From contig JABTTZ010000001.1 of NCBI GenBank assembly GCA_015075625.1, positions 930,001 through 994,000 of the forward strand: DNA of 64,000 bases. Reading direction: 5' to 3'. This stretch comes from Anaerolineales bacterium (GTDB lineage Bacteria; Chloroflexota; Anaerolineae; Aggregatilineales; UBA2796). The position numbers and the translations under genes were made by a program. The notes under the pieces were generated by a model. The model was not told the DNA's origin. It did no database searches and saw only the letters and a list, made by a program, of their open reading frames with translations. This document shows, one piece after another, positions 46,501-56,024 of this stretch; position 1 is the first letter of the stretch; each line of letters opens with the position of its first letter.

Positions 46501-47638
46501 TGTAGATATCGTCGCCGTCGGGGTCTTGCAGCCAAGACCGTAAGCAGTCGGGCTGCCAATCGCCCGGACAGCCTATCTCGCTCTGGTAATCCCCCGGCGC
46601 GCTGACGATGCGGTCTGCTACATTGTTCGTGATCCAGTGGGTCACATCGCTGTAGTAAAACTTGACATTGCTCAGTGCGCCCAGGCTGAAGGGGATATTC
46701 CCCCCGTTAAAGCTGGCGTTTATGCCATAGTTTTCCGCCCAACTATCGTTGATCGCCGCCTTGAATTCGTAAGCTCCGGCGGGGAGGTTGAACGCCGCTT
46801 GGTAGATCAAGTCCGTCGTGTCATAGCCCAAGTGCGTCGTGGCACAGTCGGGCTGCCAATCGCCCGGACAGCCCGCTTCGCTTTGGAAATCCCCCACAGC
46901 AGTCACCGTGCGGGAGGGGATAAAGGGGCTGTCAACGGTAAGGCAGTTTGTCCCAGAAACAAACCTGAACCGCACCGGATCGCCGTTTGTCCCTACGGTG
47001 AAGGGGATGTTCGCGCCACCCGCGCTGCATCCCGCACCGTAGTTCTCGCCCCAACTCTCGTTGATGGCGGCTTTGACCTCGTAATTGCCAGCGGGAAGTT
47101 CTGCGGTGATGAATTCAAAGGTGCCGTCTTCGTCGGGGTCAACCATCCACGAGCGCAAGCAGTCTGGCTGCCAATCGCCCGGGCAGCCCAACTCGCTTTG
47201 GAAATCGCCCGGTGCGGTGACAATTCGATAAGTGAGGTTATCGGCAATCCAGTGAGTCTTGTCGTCATAGTAGAATTTGACCGCTGCCGCCCCTGCCAAG
47301 TTTAACGGGATATTGGGACCGTTGAACTGGGCATACCGTCCGTAGTTCTGTCCCCATCCATCATTCAGGGCAACTTTGTAATTGAACCCGCCAGCCGGAA
47401 GGCTGCCGCTGAACTGCCAGACATCATCATCGGTGTCATAGCCCATGTGGGTAATCGCGCAGTCGGGCTGCCAATCGCCCGGGCAGCCTAATTCGGATTG
47501 CAAATCGCCCGCCAATGTCACCGAAGTGGGTGGAGCGGCGTTCACAGTAAGGGTAGGTAGAAGGGTAATGAGCGGCATGAGGATAAGCGCGAGGACAGTA
47601 AATGCGATCACAAGACGTGATCGTCCCCTTAGAAACAT
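43514..47638 (-). CDS. Wall-anchored type I pullulanase with four N-terminal repeat domains
   Basis: The 1374-residue product starts with a signal peptide (to about residue 34, VNAA). Four domains of about 103 residues, each opening with G-D-x-Q-S-E-x-G-C-P-G-D-W-Q-P-D-C, begin near residues 38, 141, 247 and 347. These resemble the X25/SusE-type starch-binding modules. A CBM48-type region and the GH13 barrel follow: YELHVRDFSIFD, MDVVYNHTSSSGQ, DGYRFDLMGHHM with the nucleophile Asp, YGEAWNFGE with the acid Glu, and DAHDNDTLFD. It should cleave alpha-1,6 branches. The C-terminus has LPSTG (1335-1339), a membrane helix and RRQ, a sortase-type signal. GAGGAG lies seven bases before the ATG. Confidence 0.93.
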   Translation of the reverse strand: MFLRGRSRLVIAFTVLALILMPLITLLPTLTVNAAPPTSVTLAGDLQSELGCPGDWQPDCAITHMGYDTDDDVWQFSGSLPAGGFNYKVALNDGWGQNYGRYAQFNGPNIPLNLAGAAAVKFYYDDKTHWIADNLTYRIVTAPGDFQSELGCPGDWQPDCLRSWMVDPDEDGTFEFITAELPAGNYEVKAAINESWGENYGAGCSAGGANIPFTVGTNGDPVRFRFVSGTNCLTVDSPFIPSRTVTAVGDFQSEAGCPGDWQPDCATTHLGYDTTDLIYQAAFNLPAGAYEFKAAINDSWAENYGINASFNGGNIPFSLGALSNVKFYYSDVTHWITNNVADRIVSAPGDYQSEIGCPGDWQPDCLRSWLQDPDGDDIYIFQTRLIPPGTYQTKAAINEGWAENYGDACAFNGGNITFDVPAPLTTVTFTFDSASNCLTISTVGAPVGDIRRQRAYWLEEDLIAWGGAGAGDTVQLHYDYNAGLGLDPTGVTGGSAITLTYDPAGVPANVAAKFPHLAGLRTWRISSADLPLVPTILKGQFAVSALNASSVPVDATGLQIPGVLDDLFTYTGDLGLTFNSPPTIRVWAPTAQDVNLLLFADANPLTPPTSYDMTYDPATGVWSIVGLEAWNWQYYLFEVTVYAPTTRQIEVNRVTDPYSINLSMNATRSQIVNLDDPATKPAGWDSLAKPPLAAPEDTVIYELHVRDFSIFDTTVPAAWRGTFKAFTVSNSDGVNHLRALANAGLTSIHLLPAFDIASVNEDKTTHTVPNYATLASYAPDSQQQQADIEPLRNSDGFNWGYDPVHYGVPDGSYATDPNGLARVIEFREMVQALNQIGLRVIMDVVYNHTSSSGQNTNSVLDRIVPGYYHRLNNQGDVERSSCCENTASEHNMMEKLMLDTLRTWTVQYKVDGYRFDLMGHHMKRNMEALRTLLNSLTPANSGIDGRSVYVYGEAWNFGEVANNARGENAIQRNMNGTGIGSFNDRLRDGNRGGGPFDDPRYQGFATGLHYDPNGVSPSTLDELLRRTDWVKIGIAGTLRDYTFVDRFGNTVAAINVDYQGQNAGYTSDPQEVINYVDAHDNDTLFDGVQFKAPAGTSMADRVRMNHVTLSVVMLSQGIPFFHAGTDLLRSKSMDRNSYNSGDWFNRLDWTYQTNNWGVGLPPAGDNSGQWGIMQPLLADASLRPAPSDIDAARRFFLEMLQVRRSSGLFRLQTAAQVQERLTFYNDGPTQVPGVIVYTLADTASLSAANEILLVVINAADTALTYSEAAFVNLPLELHPILAASFDPATQASTFARTTGTANVAPRTVAVFVYGLGRGGGGSTAAGTGGTPPSVLPSTGYPPAPESPFQTALPFVVGAVLAGLALGVSLITRRQ

Positions 47639-47730
47639 GATCGACTCCTCGTTAAATGCGCGTAAAAAGTTTGGTCCAGCGCACGACACATACGCTATCT
47701 GTGGACCCGGCTGCGGATTGTAACCCACAA

Positions 47731-47751
47731 TTGATCAGATGATCCGATCAA
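47731..47751. promoter_or_regulatory. Possible operator upstream of the pullulanase gene
   Basis: TTGATC and GATCAA flank AGATGATCC, an imperfect palindrome beginning 93 bases before the start codon. On the minus strand TACAAT (47717-47722) follows it, so a repressor bound here would cover the -35 region. This is inference from layout. Confidence 0.35.
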
Positions 47752-47856
47752 TACCTGTTTGGGGGGAAATCTGTGCAAACCGACAAGATGAGGCAGATCA
47801 CCCACAGCGAGAAGTCCCACCCATTGCCCACACCAGGCGTGCTGTACAATTCTGCT

Positions 47857-47934
47857 GAGGGGTAGGGGGGGCAGCGCCCCTCCCCAAAAGATACTATTCC
47901 CCCGCACAGCGGGAGAGGGGGCTAGGGGGTGAGG
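47857..47934. repeat. Fragment related to the CTTACGCA element
   Basis: The segment with CCCCTCCCCAAAAGA, a GC-rich hairpin and GGGAGAGGGGGCTAGGGGGTG matches the right half of the element at 25746 without its ends. The remaining parts of 47639-48014 hold only the pullulanase promoter region. Confidence 0.5.
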
Positions 47935-48014
47935 AGTTGCCCCTACCGTTCACCTCGTCACTTTACGGAGAGATATTTAGGGAAAGGATCGTCTCCTGAT
48001 AACCTGCCCGCCAC

Positions 48015-48965
48015 TTACCCGTTCAATTGGAGTTTCACCGCCTCGTAGAGCGTCTCTGCCCGCAAATTTCCAAGCGTAAAGCAAGGACCGCCCAAGCGAT
48101 CTGCCAAGCGCTGCGCCAAGCCCGTATCAAAGGCGGCATGTTCCATGTTGATGGTCACGGTGCGGATTGTCTGGTGGTGCATCTGATCGGCGATGCGGTG
48201 CGCTTCTTCTTGCGGGGGCAAATCGGTCATGCTGACATTCCCCGCCCCATCCGTGAGCAGAATCATGAGGGGCATCACATCGGGGTGGAGGTGTTTTTCC
48301 TTATTGAACACAGAGAGCGCCAAAAACAAGCCAGCAGCGAGGGGCGTTTTCCCGCCGACGGGAATATCAGCAAGTGCCTTTTTTGCCAAGACGACGCTGT
48401 TTGTGGGCGGCAAGACGAGGCTGGCGCGGTCTTTTTGAAAAACGACCAACCCAACCCGATCCCGTCGTTGATAGGCATCTGTCAAAAGCGACATAATCGC
48501 CCCCTTCGTCGCTTGCATCCGCTCCGTCACTGCCATGCTCCACGAGGCATCAACAACGAACAAGATCAGGTTGGCGGCGCGTTTCACCCGCACCTTGCGC
48601 TGAAGGTCGCTCATCTCAATCGCATAGGCAAGTTGTTGGGGGGCGCGGCGGCGCTGGTAGGGGGCGGCGGCGCGAAGGGTGGCATCAAAGGCAATATCGT
48701 CTTTGCGTTCCCCGGCGGGGCGTGCCTGAATGTACCGTCCGCGTTTGCGATCTGTTTTTGTCTGGCTGCGCCGCCCCGCCATACGCCGCGTCAGCTTATC
48801 CAGAGGGGTATCCAGTTTGCGCGTGTCAAATTCTTGCTGCGCCTCGATCTTCTTGCCGCCCTCCCACCAGCGGGCGTTTTGCGAGGCAAAGGGCGTTTGA
48901 GGGGCGGGGAGCGCCTGCTCTTGCGTTGGCGCATCCTCCCCCTGTTCGCCTTCTACAGACTCACT
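48015..48965 (-). CDS. chlD: ChlD-type von Willebrand (VWA) module, reached by -1 frameshift
   Basis: This frame encodes 316 residues: an acidic/Pro/Gln-rich linker, a basic region and a VWA domain (from about residue 160 of this frame) with the MIDAS motif VVDASWSMA and a later LLTDGAGN. It matches the C-terminal half of chelatase subunit D, which joins the ChlI-like AAA ring to the catalytic subunit during Mg or Co insertion into a tetrapyrrole. No start codon exists in this frame until ATG at 48782, which has no ribosome site and would omit the conserved linker. The frame joins the upstream ChlI frame at nine A residues, so the product is probably a 682-residue fusion. Confidence 0.8.
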   Translation of the reverse strand, partial: SESVEGEQGEDAPTQEQALPAPQTPFASQNARWWEGGKKIEAQQEFDTRKLDTPLDKLTRRMAGRRSQTKTDRKRGRYIQARPAGERKDDIAFDATLRAAAPYQRRRAPQQLAYAIEMSDLQRKVRVKRAANLILFVVDASWSMAVTERMQATKGAIMSLLTDAYQRRDRVGLVVFQKDRASLVLPPTNSVVLAKKALADIPVGGKTPLAAGLFLALSVFNKEKHLHPDVMPLMILLTDGAGNVSMTDLPPQEEAHRIADQMHHQTIRTVTINMEHAAFDTGLAQRLADRLGGPCFTLGNLRAETLYEAVKLQLNG

Positions 48966-48980
48966 TTTTTTTTCACTGAA
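48953..48980 (-). other. Probable programmed -1 frameshift site (A9 slippery run)
   Basis: On the minus strand GTGAAAAAAAAAGTGA (nine A at 48973-48965) ends the shared part. In the zero frame translation stops at TAG (48955-48953) four codons later; one base back, the VWA frame stays open for 316 residues. The run contains A-AAA-AAA, an efficient slippery heptamer for ribosomes, and can also cause polymerase slippage. GGGGGAGG lies about 30 bases downstream. Confidence 0.75.
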
Positions 48981-50062
48981 TCCGTGTTGGTGGGCGTTGC
49001 ATTCTGAACGGCGTCGCCCTCGCGGTATTCGCTGGAAAACTGCTCCACCTTGTCACCGAGGTCGCTCAGGCTGCCCTGTACGTCATGGAAGGGACCACGC
49101 TTCAAACGGTGGGGGAGCGCCAACTCTGCCGCCAACATAATATCCCGTTCGGTGATGGCGTTGCGCCCCTCAAAGGCGGCGTGAGCGCGTGCTGTTTTCA
49201 AGATCACCAGATCGGCGCGATGTCCGTCAATGCGCAAGCTGGCGGTGAGGCTGGCAATCGTATACAAATCACGGGGGGTATAGCCAACGCGATCCACAAG
49301 TTCCCGCGCTTGGGCAATCTCGCGGCTCAGCCCATCTTCACGCAGCTGCCACTGGGTGCGGAAGGCATCGGCGTTCGTCTCGTAACCGATGTGTCGTTCC
49401 AGAATAGCAATCCGGTCACGCGGATCGGCAATGCCGTGAACATCGACCGAGAGGGCAAAACGATCTAGCAACTGCGGACGAAGGTCACCTTCTTCGGGGT
49501 TCATCGTCCCAACAAGGATAAAGCGTGCTGGATGTTGAAAGCTGATCCCCTCCCGCTCGACAACATTAATGCCCATCGCCGCTGAATCGAGCAGGAGATC
49601 GACAACGTGATCATCAAGCAGGTTCACCTCATCAACGTAAAGAATGCCCCGATTTGCCGCGGCTAAAATGCCCGGATCAAAATGCCGTTCGCCGCGCTTG
49701 ATCGCTTTTTCAAGGTCAAGCGTTCCCACCACGCGATCTTCCGTCGCGCTGACGGGCAGATCAACCAGTTGGATCGTGCGGCGGGTGGTGGCAAGTGTTT
49801 CGCCATTGGCAATGCGGTCACGACATTCATCGCAATATTGGTCTGGACGAAGGGGATCGCAGCCGAAACGACAGTTGACGACGACCTCAATTTCAGGCAG
49901 GAGCGCCGCCAATGCCCGTGCCGCTGTGGATTTTGCCGTCCCGCGCTCGCCGCGAATCAGCACGCCGCCGATACCCGGGTTAATTGCATTCAGAATCAGG
50001 GCGCGTTTCATGCGCTCTTGCCCGACAATTGCGGTGAAGGGGTAGACAGATCGTCTCGACAT
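48953..50062 (-). CDS. chlI: ChlI/BchI-like AAA+ chelatase subunit (zero-frame product of chlD)
   Basis: The 369-residue zero-frame product is an AAA+ ATPase of the Mg/Co-chelatase I family: Walker A GERGTAKSTAARAL, a Cys cluster (NCRFGCDPLRPDQYCDEC), SATEDRVVGTLDLEKAIKRG, Walker B GILYVDEVNLLDDHVVD and sensor GTMNPEEGDLRPQLLDRF. The C-terminal helical lid is complete, so this product can stand as a normal small subunit. Without phototrophy genes here, cobalt insertion for B12 is the likelier role. The start ATG at 50062 has no good ribosome site. Ribosomes that slip at 48965-48973 make the ChlI-ChlD fusion. Confidence 0.92.
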   Translation of the reverse strand: MSRRSVYPFTAIVGQERMKRALILNAINPGIGGVLIRGERGTAKSTAARALAALLPEIEVVVNCRFGCDPLRPDQYCDECRDRIANGETLATTRRTIQLVDLPVSATEDRVVGTLDLEKAIKRGERHFDPGILAAANRGILYVDEVNLLDDHVVDLLLDSAAMGINVVEREGISFQHPARFILVGTMNPEEGDLRPQLLDRFALSVDVHGIADPRDRIAILERHIGYETNADAFRTQWQLREDGLSREIAQARELVDRVGYTPRDLYTIASLTASLRIDGHRADLVILKTARAHAAFEGRNAITERDIMLAAELALPHRLKRGPFHDVQGSLSDLGDKVEQFSSEYREGDAVQNATPTNTDSVKKKVSL

Positions 50063-50221
50063 GATGGGGTGAACCCTGTGTTTGGTTGCGGTTAGAACGG
50101 TTGGAAAGTATAGCAGAGATTGCCGGAATGTGAAGATGAGAGGACGCTCAGCGCGAGTAGTCTATCAGGAATTCTGTGAACTCCTATCCTCTCGCCGTTT
50201 AGGAGGAGGTGGTTCGGGTTT

Positions 50222-50265
50222 CCAAGCCCTGAAGGGGTGGCTGCTTTCAGCCCGTTAGCGGCGGG
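50222..50265 (+). repeat. Palindromic dispersed repeat, copy C
   Basis: Belongs to the family described at 8013, with a shortened second hairpin (AGCCCGTTAGCGGCGGG). Similarity to copy B continues to about 50313, beside the DUF3352 stop. Confidence 0.75.
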
Positions 50266-50320
50266 ATCATAAGCGACCCCGCCCTTTCACTGTGTTTGTA
50301 TGTAGGTCTGCCGATTTTTC

Positions 50321-52168
50321 CTAGCGGGCTACGGTAACCACAAACCGGATTAGGGCATCCCCCTTCGGGCTTGCCGCTGTGCTGATTGTGCTGGTGCTAA
50401 GCACCGTTGCGATCTTCCGTCCATTTGCCAGCGCCTCTTGGAAGATGCGCCTGTCCTCCACCAATTCCGCGTCTGGCGATTCCGGCGTGGCGGTTGTTTG
50501 CAGGTTACGCATGATGCGCCGGAAAATGCGGTTCGTCCCCACTGCGCTGGCGGCATTCGCATCCATTAGAAAGGTTAGCCCTTCCTGATCCATATAGAAC
50601 ACGGAGGTTGCATTGGGGAGCGCGTATGCCCGTGCTTCCTCATAAAGGGGCGCTCTCCCAAAGATTTCCATATCATCAAAGGTATTCGCCGTTGCTATGA
50701 CGAAAGCCTCTCCAATGTAATCAACGACAACGCTCAGCGGTTCGGGCAGCCCCGCTGCGCTTATCGTGACCGTCTTTACCTCAACCGTTCCGATCTGTTT
50801 TGTCCCGAACTCAAGCGGTGCGCCGTTTGTTTTAGCTCTTTCTAGGGAGGTGTAAAGCGCCTTTTTCAGCGCCTCACCCTTTGCCGGGTCTTTGATCTGG
50901 AAAGCGATTCCGGTGGCGAAGTCTTTCAAAGATACCTTCGCTTGCGGATCAATTGCCCTATCAAAGAGGGTGGGCTGCCCCAGTGGGGGCGGAATGTAGC
51001 GAATGAACGAGGCGTAATCGGCATCGGCTAGGTTGGCTAAGACATCTGCGTTCAGGTCAAGACCTGTCGCCTCATGAAAGCGTTTGCTAAACTCGGCAAA
51101 TATCCCCTCGCGGGTCAATTCCAAGCCGCTTGTTCGCCGTGTCTGTGCGATCAGCGCCCCGATAATCAGATCAAGCTGCTTGGGAAAATCAGCGCTTTGG
51201 GCGATCAACCCTGACCGGGGAAGGATTTTCAAGAAGGCTTCGTTGATTGGGCGTGTGCCCGGGGTAATGCTCATCTCCGCTGCCATCTTTGGGTCAATTA
51301 CCTGCGCCACATCAAGGACGAACGAACGCCCATCGAGGATGGTCGCTCCTACCGCCAACTGCCCCAACGCCCCAAGATGGAGCAAGACGAGTTCGCTCGG
51401 TCCAAAATTGCCGCCCACTCCCTCAATATTCGCCCGCAGCAAGTTTCCCAACTGCGGCGTGTCCACATAGACAAGGGCATTGTAGGCGGGCGCACTAAGC
51501 AAGCCGAGTGCGTATTGGAAGGCGGGGTCTTGGTTCAACTTCCTATCGCGCATCAGCGTGCGGGAAATCCCTTGTGTCGTCCCAATGAGCAGCAGGTCTG
51601 AGGAAAGCTGCACCGCCACTGGCACAACATCAGCATCCCAGGCGATCACCTCACCGGGCGATTTTTCAAGCTCAATACGGGCGTTGGCAAGCAGCTTATC
51701 GATGAACGCCTCGGCTTTTGCTTTGTCTTTCACCTCAATGGCAAGCAAGATCGGCGCTTCGTAGAGGGTTAGTTTCGTGATCGTCTCTTTCGTGGCAAAG
51801 CGGCTTAGGTTGCCAATCCCAAAGGCAGCCTGATCGCCCACCCACGAACGAATGTCCTGTTGGTAATCGAACCCCGAATTCGCCAGCCCCAATTGAAGCA
51901 GCGTCTCCAACGGGGGCAGCGCCCGTCCGGTGGCTTTTAAGGTAATCGCCGAGGCAAGATCGCCAAGTTCCTTCAGATAGCCATCGTCCGTCCGCAGGGC
52001 AATGTAGAGCAGCGACCCGGCATCAAACAGACCGGCGAGGTCAGCGTTGGCGCTGGCAGAGGTGGAACGCCCGACGTGCGGGGACCCCCCCGCTTGTGCA
52101 GCGCTCATCGGAATCATCAGTGGAATTACCAACACGGCGCAGAGCAAAAGAAAGAGCAATCGCTTCAT
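50321..52168 (-). CDS. Exported DUF3352-type protein
   Basis: The 615-residue product has a clear signal peptide (MKRLLFLLLCAVLVIPLMIP to SAAQA). The body shows features of the DUF3352 family, for example YEAPILLAIEVKDKAKAEAF and LLLIGTTQGISRTLM, repeated alpha/beta segments in which the protein estimates differences between paired domains. No catalytic motif is recognised, and the family's function is unknown. ATG at 52168 is chosen because GGGAG is nine bases upstream and it starts the signal peptide exactly. It is monocistronic. Confidence 0.75.
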   Translation of the reverse strand: MKRLLFLLLCAVLVIPLMIPMSAAQAGGSPHVGRSTSASANADLAGLFDAGSLLYIALRTDDGYLKELGDLASAITLKATGRALPPLETLLQLGLANSGFDYQQDIRSWVGDQAAFGIGNLSRFATKETITKLTLYEAPILLAIEVKDKAKAEAFIDKLLANARIELEKSPGEVIAWDADVVPVAVQLSSDLLLIGTTQGISRTLMRDRKLNQDPAFQYALGLLSAPAYNALVYVDTPQLGNLLRANIEGVGGNFGPSELVLLHLGALGQLAVGATILDGRSFVLDVAQVIDPKMAAEMSITPGTRPINEAFLKILPRSGLIAQSADFPKQLDLIIGALIAQTRRTSGLELTREGIFAEFSKRFHEATGLDLNADVLANLADADYASFIRYIPPPLGQPTLFDRAIDPQAKVSLKDFATGIAFQIKDPAKGEALKKALYTSLERAKTNGAPLEFGTKQIGTVEVKTVTISAAGLPEPLSVVVDYIGEAFVIATANTFDDMEIFGRAPLYEEARAYALPNATSVFYMDQEGLTFLMDANAASAVGTNRIFRRIMRNLQTTATPESPDAELVEDRRIFQEALANGRKIATVLSTSTISTAASPKGDALIRFVVTVAR

Positions 52169-52278
52169 AATAACCATCTCCCTTATCGAACAAAACACCA
52201 ACGTGCGATGATCTAAAGCCTACCATGCAATCATTGGCGGGACGTTAACGGGCTGTTGCCAAAGTGAAAACAAACGGG

Positions 52279-53001
52279 CTAGACCCGCAAGGTGATCACC
52301 CGATAGTTTTCGACATAGATTGGTTCTGTCTCGCCAAAATCGGGTTCAAAACTGCCGCGCATCCGGCTCAGCAAACCTTCGGGGTCTTTCACTTGGCTAT
52401 GGTGTTCATTAATCGCCGCAATCTTCCGCTCAAAGACATCGGTGATGTTGATCTTATGGGTGGGATGCCATGTTCCAGAGAGGTACACCTGACGGACTTT
52501 GTGCGGTTCGAGTCCCTCATTGCGCCAAAGCTCCTCAAAGGTATGCCGATCACGCGCCGAGGGGTAAACGGCTGCCAGTGCCGCTGCGCCAATCGCCATA
52601 TGGTCGGGATGGTTGATTCCACCATTTTTAAAATAGTAGGTCGCTGGATCGTTCGTAATCACCACATCGGGGCGGTGTTGGCGGATCACGCGGGTGAGGT
52701 CGCGGCGGAGATCAAGGGTGTGCGCCAACGTCCCATCGCCATAACGCAAGAAGATCACTGTGCTATCCCCGGCACAGGCAGCTGCCGCACGTTGTTCCGC
52801 CTCGCGCAGGGCTGTCAACTGATCGGCGGTCATCGTTGGATCATCCGTCCCTTTGTCGCCGCTGGTGGCAAGCACATAAATGAGACGCTTACCTGCCATC
52901 CCCCATTTTGCCAGTAGCCCACCAGAGAAAAATTCAGGGTCGTCAGGGTGTGCATAAATTGCCATGACCGTTTTGATTTCAAGTGAAGGTTGGTCGCTCA
53001 T
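52279..53001 (-). CDS. PIG-L/LmbE-family deacetylase
   Basis: The 240-residue protein has the zinc-site motif AHPDDPEF near the N-terminus and NHPDHMAIG with the third ligand His, as in PIG-L deacetylases such as MshB, BshB and GlcNAc-PI deacetylase. Substrates are N-acetylglucosaminyl compounds or other acetamides. No thiol-biosynthesis partner is adjacent. A second PIG-L gene starts at 63500. It is divergent from tgt. Confidence 0.9.
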   Translation of the reverse strand: MSDQPSLEIKTVMAIYAHPDDPEFFSGGLLAKWGMAGKRLIYVLATSGDKGTDDPTMTADQLTALREAEQRAAAACAGDSTVIFLRYGDGTLAHTLDLRRDLTRVIRQHRPDVVITNDPATYYFKNGGINHPDHMAIGAAALAAVYPSARDRHTFEELWRNEGLEPHKVRQVYLSGTWHPTHKINITDVFERKIAAINEHHSQVKDPEGLLSRMRGSFEPDFGETEPIYVENYRVITLRV

Positions 53002-53087
53002 AGGTCAACTTGTCCCGATTTCCCAATGGTTTAACGAGAAACAATGATCCTAACTCAGGATGGGAAAAGCCGCCGTAGAATCAATAA

Positions 53088-54344
<1,257 letters not shown>

Positions 54345-54521
54345 GGATAAGCAGACACAGCCACAGATTACAGCGCGGGACGCCCCGCAACCCAAACCCA
54401 TGATGATCCTTGCGCGGGGCATTTGGTGACCCCGCGTGAACACCGCTTTAGGCATTGCCACACACCGAGAGGACGCGGGGGAAAGTTTGTTTTTGGTTCG
54501 CTGCAAGACACAAGGTACACA

Positions 54522-55370
54522 TTGATACGCTTACGACTCAGCGGGGCGAAACGCTCGCTGGTGGTGTTGTCGCTGGCGCTGGCGGGCTGTGGTACGCCGC
54601 TGCCTGCCAGCAACCCGACCCCCGAAGCGTATACCTTGCGCCTGATTACCGATAACGCCAGCGCCCCGCTGCTCTACGATTTAGTGAGCGCCTATACCTC
54701 CACCCGCGCCCTGATCGTCTGGGATATTCAGGTCAGTGACGGGGCGGCGGTGGCGGATTGGCTACAGGCAGGGCGTGCGCCTTACGCCTTTTGGGGAATG
54801 TTGCCCGATGCCGTCAACAATGCCCCCGATTATTGGTTAGCGCCGGTGGGTATTGGCGGGGTTGCCTTTGTCGTCCACCCAACAAACACGGTTAGCGATC
54901 TGTCCCCCGATCAGGTGCGCAATATTTTGAGTGGGCGCATTGTGAATTGGGCGGAACTGGGCGGAGCAGATCGTCCGATTGTGGTTGTGGCGCGGGGGGA
55001 GAGCAGCACAGAGGGGCAGCTTGTCCAGCGCATTGTCCTCGGTGATAGACGGATTCGCCCTGATGCACGCTTGGCGCTGACGGGCAAGGCGCTAATCGAC
55101 CTTGTGGCGGAAGAACCCGGCGCGGCGGGCTTTGTCTCGGTGGGCTATCTTTCTTCGGCGGTGCGCCCACTGGCATTGGAAGGAATCCCCCCTACGCCGC
55201 AGACGCTTGGCGAGGAAACCTATCCACTCCGCTCGCCCATTGTTATTGCCGGATTGGAAGCCCCCGGCGACGACGCCTACCGCGCTTTTTTCGCCTGGGT
55301 ACAAAGTCCGGCAGGGCAAGCGGTTGTCCAAGCGCAGCATGGTGGTATTCCGGCAGTGGAACGCCCGTAA
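54522..55370 (+). CDS. PstS-like substrate-binding lipoprotein
   Basis: The 282-residue product is a lipoprotein with lipobox LAGC near residue 20. It belongs to the PBP-like group of phosphate-binding PstS proteins: SDLSPDQVRNILSGRIVNWAELGG is spread over the typical hinge region (broken here by VRN) and PIVVVARGESS is the anion loop. No pst permease genes are near. TTG at 54522 is chosen because AAGGT is five bases upstream and it yields a compact lipoprotein signal; an upstream frame to 54423 has no ribosome site. It could serve a transporter elsewhere; a link to the permease at 57701 is possible but that transporter type normally uses another binding-protein family. Confidence 0.75.
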   Translation: MIRLRLSGAKRSLVVLSLALAGCGTPLPASNPTPEAYTLRLITDNASAPLLYDLVSAYTSTRALIVWDIQVSDGAAVADWLQAGRAPYAFWGMLPDAVNNAPDYWLAPVGIGGVAFVVHPTNTVSDLSPDQVRNILSGRIVNWAELGGADRPIVVVARGESSTEGQLVQRIVLGDRRIRPDARLALTGKALIDLVAEEPGAAGFVSVGYLSSAVRPLALEGIPPTPQTLGEETYPLRSPIVIAGLEAPGDDAYRAFFAWVQSPAGQAVVQAQHGGIPAVERP

Positions 55371-55399
55371 ACGACTGGCTGCTTTAGTGCAGCCCTTTC

Positions 55400-56014
55400 C
55401 TATGGCGTTTCATCCTCTCCCGTCAGCCAATAGCGCTTCCCACCCCGCTCCCGCCGTAGATAGCCAAACTCGATCAGGTTTCGGCGCAAGCTGACGTAAT
55501 CTTCCGCGTAGACCTCGCTAATCAGCCCATTCACCTCTTTTTCTGTGTAGAACACTCCGGCGTGAAAGCGGCTTGCCAACCAGCGCAGAATCGCCAGCAG
55601 TTTTTTTTGCTTCATCGGAATTTGGGTGAGCTTTCCCTCAACCGCGTAATCGCGCAGCACCTTCTTATCGTCCTCGCTCAGGTCGAGGGCATCTACCCAT
55701 CGCTGATCAGCCTCCACCACTGTGCTGGTATCGACTGCTTCCATGTCTCCGATCAGCTTTTTAAACCGCTTCAGCATCGCAGGATTCAGGCGGTAAAACC
55801 GCTGGTTCCCCTCGGTACGCAAGTTTAACAGCCCAACGCCGCGCAGCTTTCCCAGATGGTGTGAGGTCGTCGGCTCGCTGATCGTCAAAAGCGCCGCCAA
55901 CTCGCCCACATTCCGTTCCGCCCCGTTTAGCAAGGCAACCATCCGCAGGCGGTTTTCATCCGCCAAAACCTTCAGAAATTCGAGCAGCTCGCTCTGCTCA
56001 CGTCGTGTAATCAT
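55400..56014 (-). CDS. ArsR-type repressor fused to DUF2087
   Basis: The 204-residue protein starts with a winged-helix ArsR domain (EFLKVLADENRLRMVALL, then the recognition helix in SEPTTSHHLGKL and the wing EGNQRFYRL). From about residue 130 it has a DUF2087 domain (KQKKLLAILRWLASRF to RERGGKRYWL). It contains no cysteine, so the classical metal-thiolate sensing of ArsR proteins is excluded and an organic ligand is more likely. AGGGG lies four bases before the ATG. A perfect palindrome and its own promoter overlap upstream, indicating autorepression. It is divergent from the EthD-ABC-permease/MenA operon and may control it. Confidence 0.88.
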   Translation of the reverse strand: MITRREQSELLEFLKVLADENRLRMVALLNGAERNVGELAALLTISEPTTSHHLGKLRGVGLLNLRTEGNQRFYRLNPAMLKRFKKLIGDMEAVDTSTVVEADQRWVDALDLSEDDKKVLRDYAVEGKLTQIPMKQKKLLAILRWLASRFHAGVFYTEKEVNGLISEVYAEDYVSLRRNLIEFGYLRRERGGKRYWLTGEDETP

Positions 56015-56024
56015 GATACCCCTA

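Noticed and set aside
46500-47530. CRISPR-like or tandem DNA repeats
   Set aside because: The four regularly spaced copies of a GGCTGCCAATCGCCCG-type string lie inside the pullulanase frame and encode its repeated domains.
48015-48782. Independent VWA gene starting at ATG 48782
   Set aside because: There is no ribosome site, and the same frame upstream encodes the conserved ChlD linker right back to the slippery run, which an internal start would discard.
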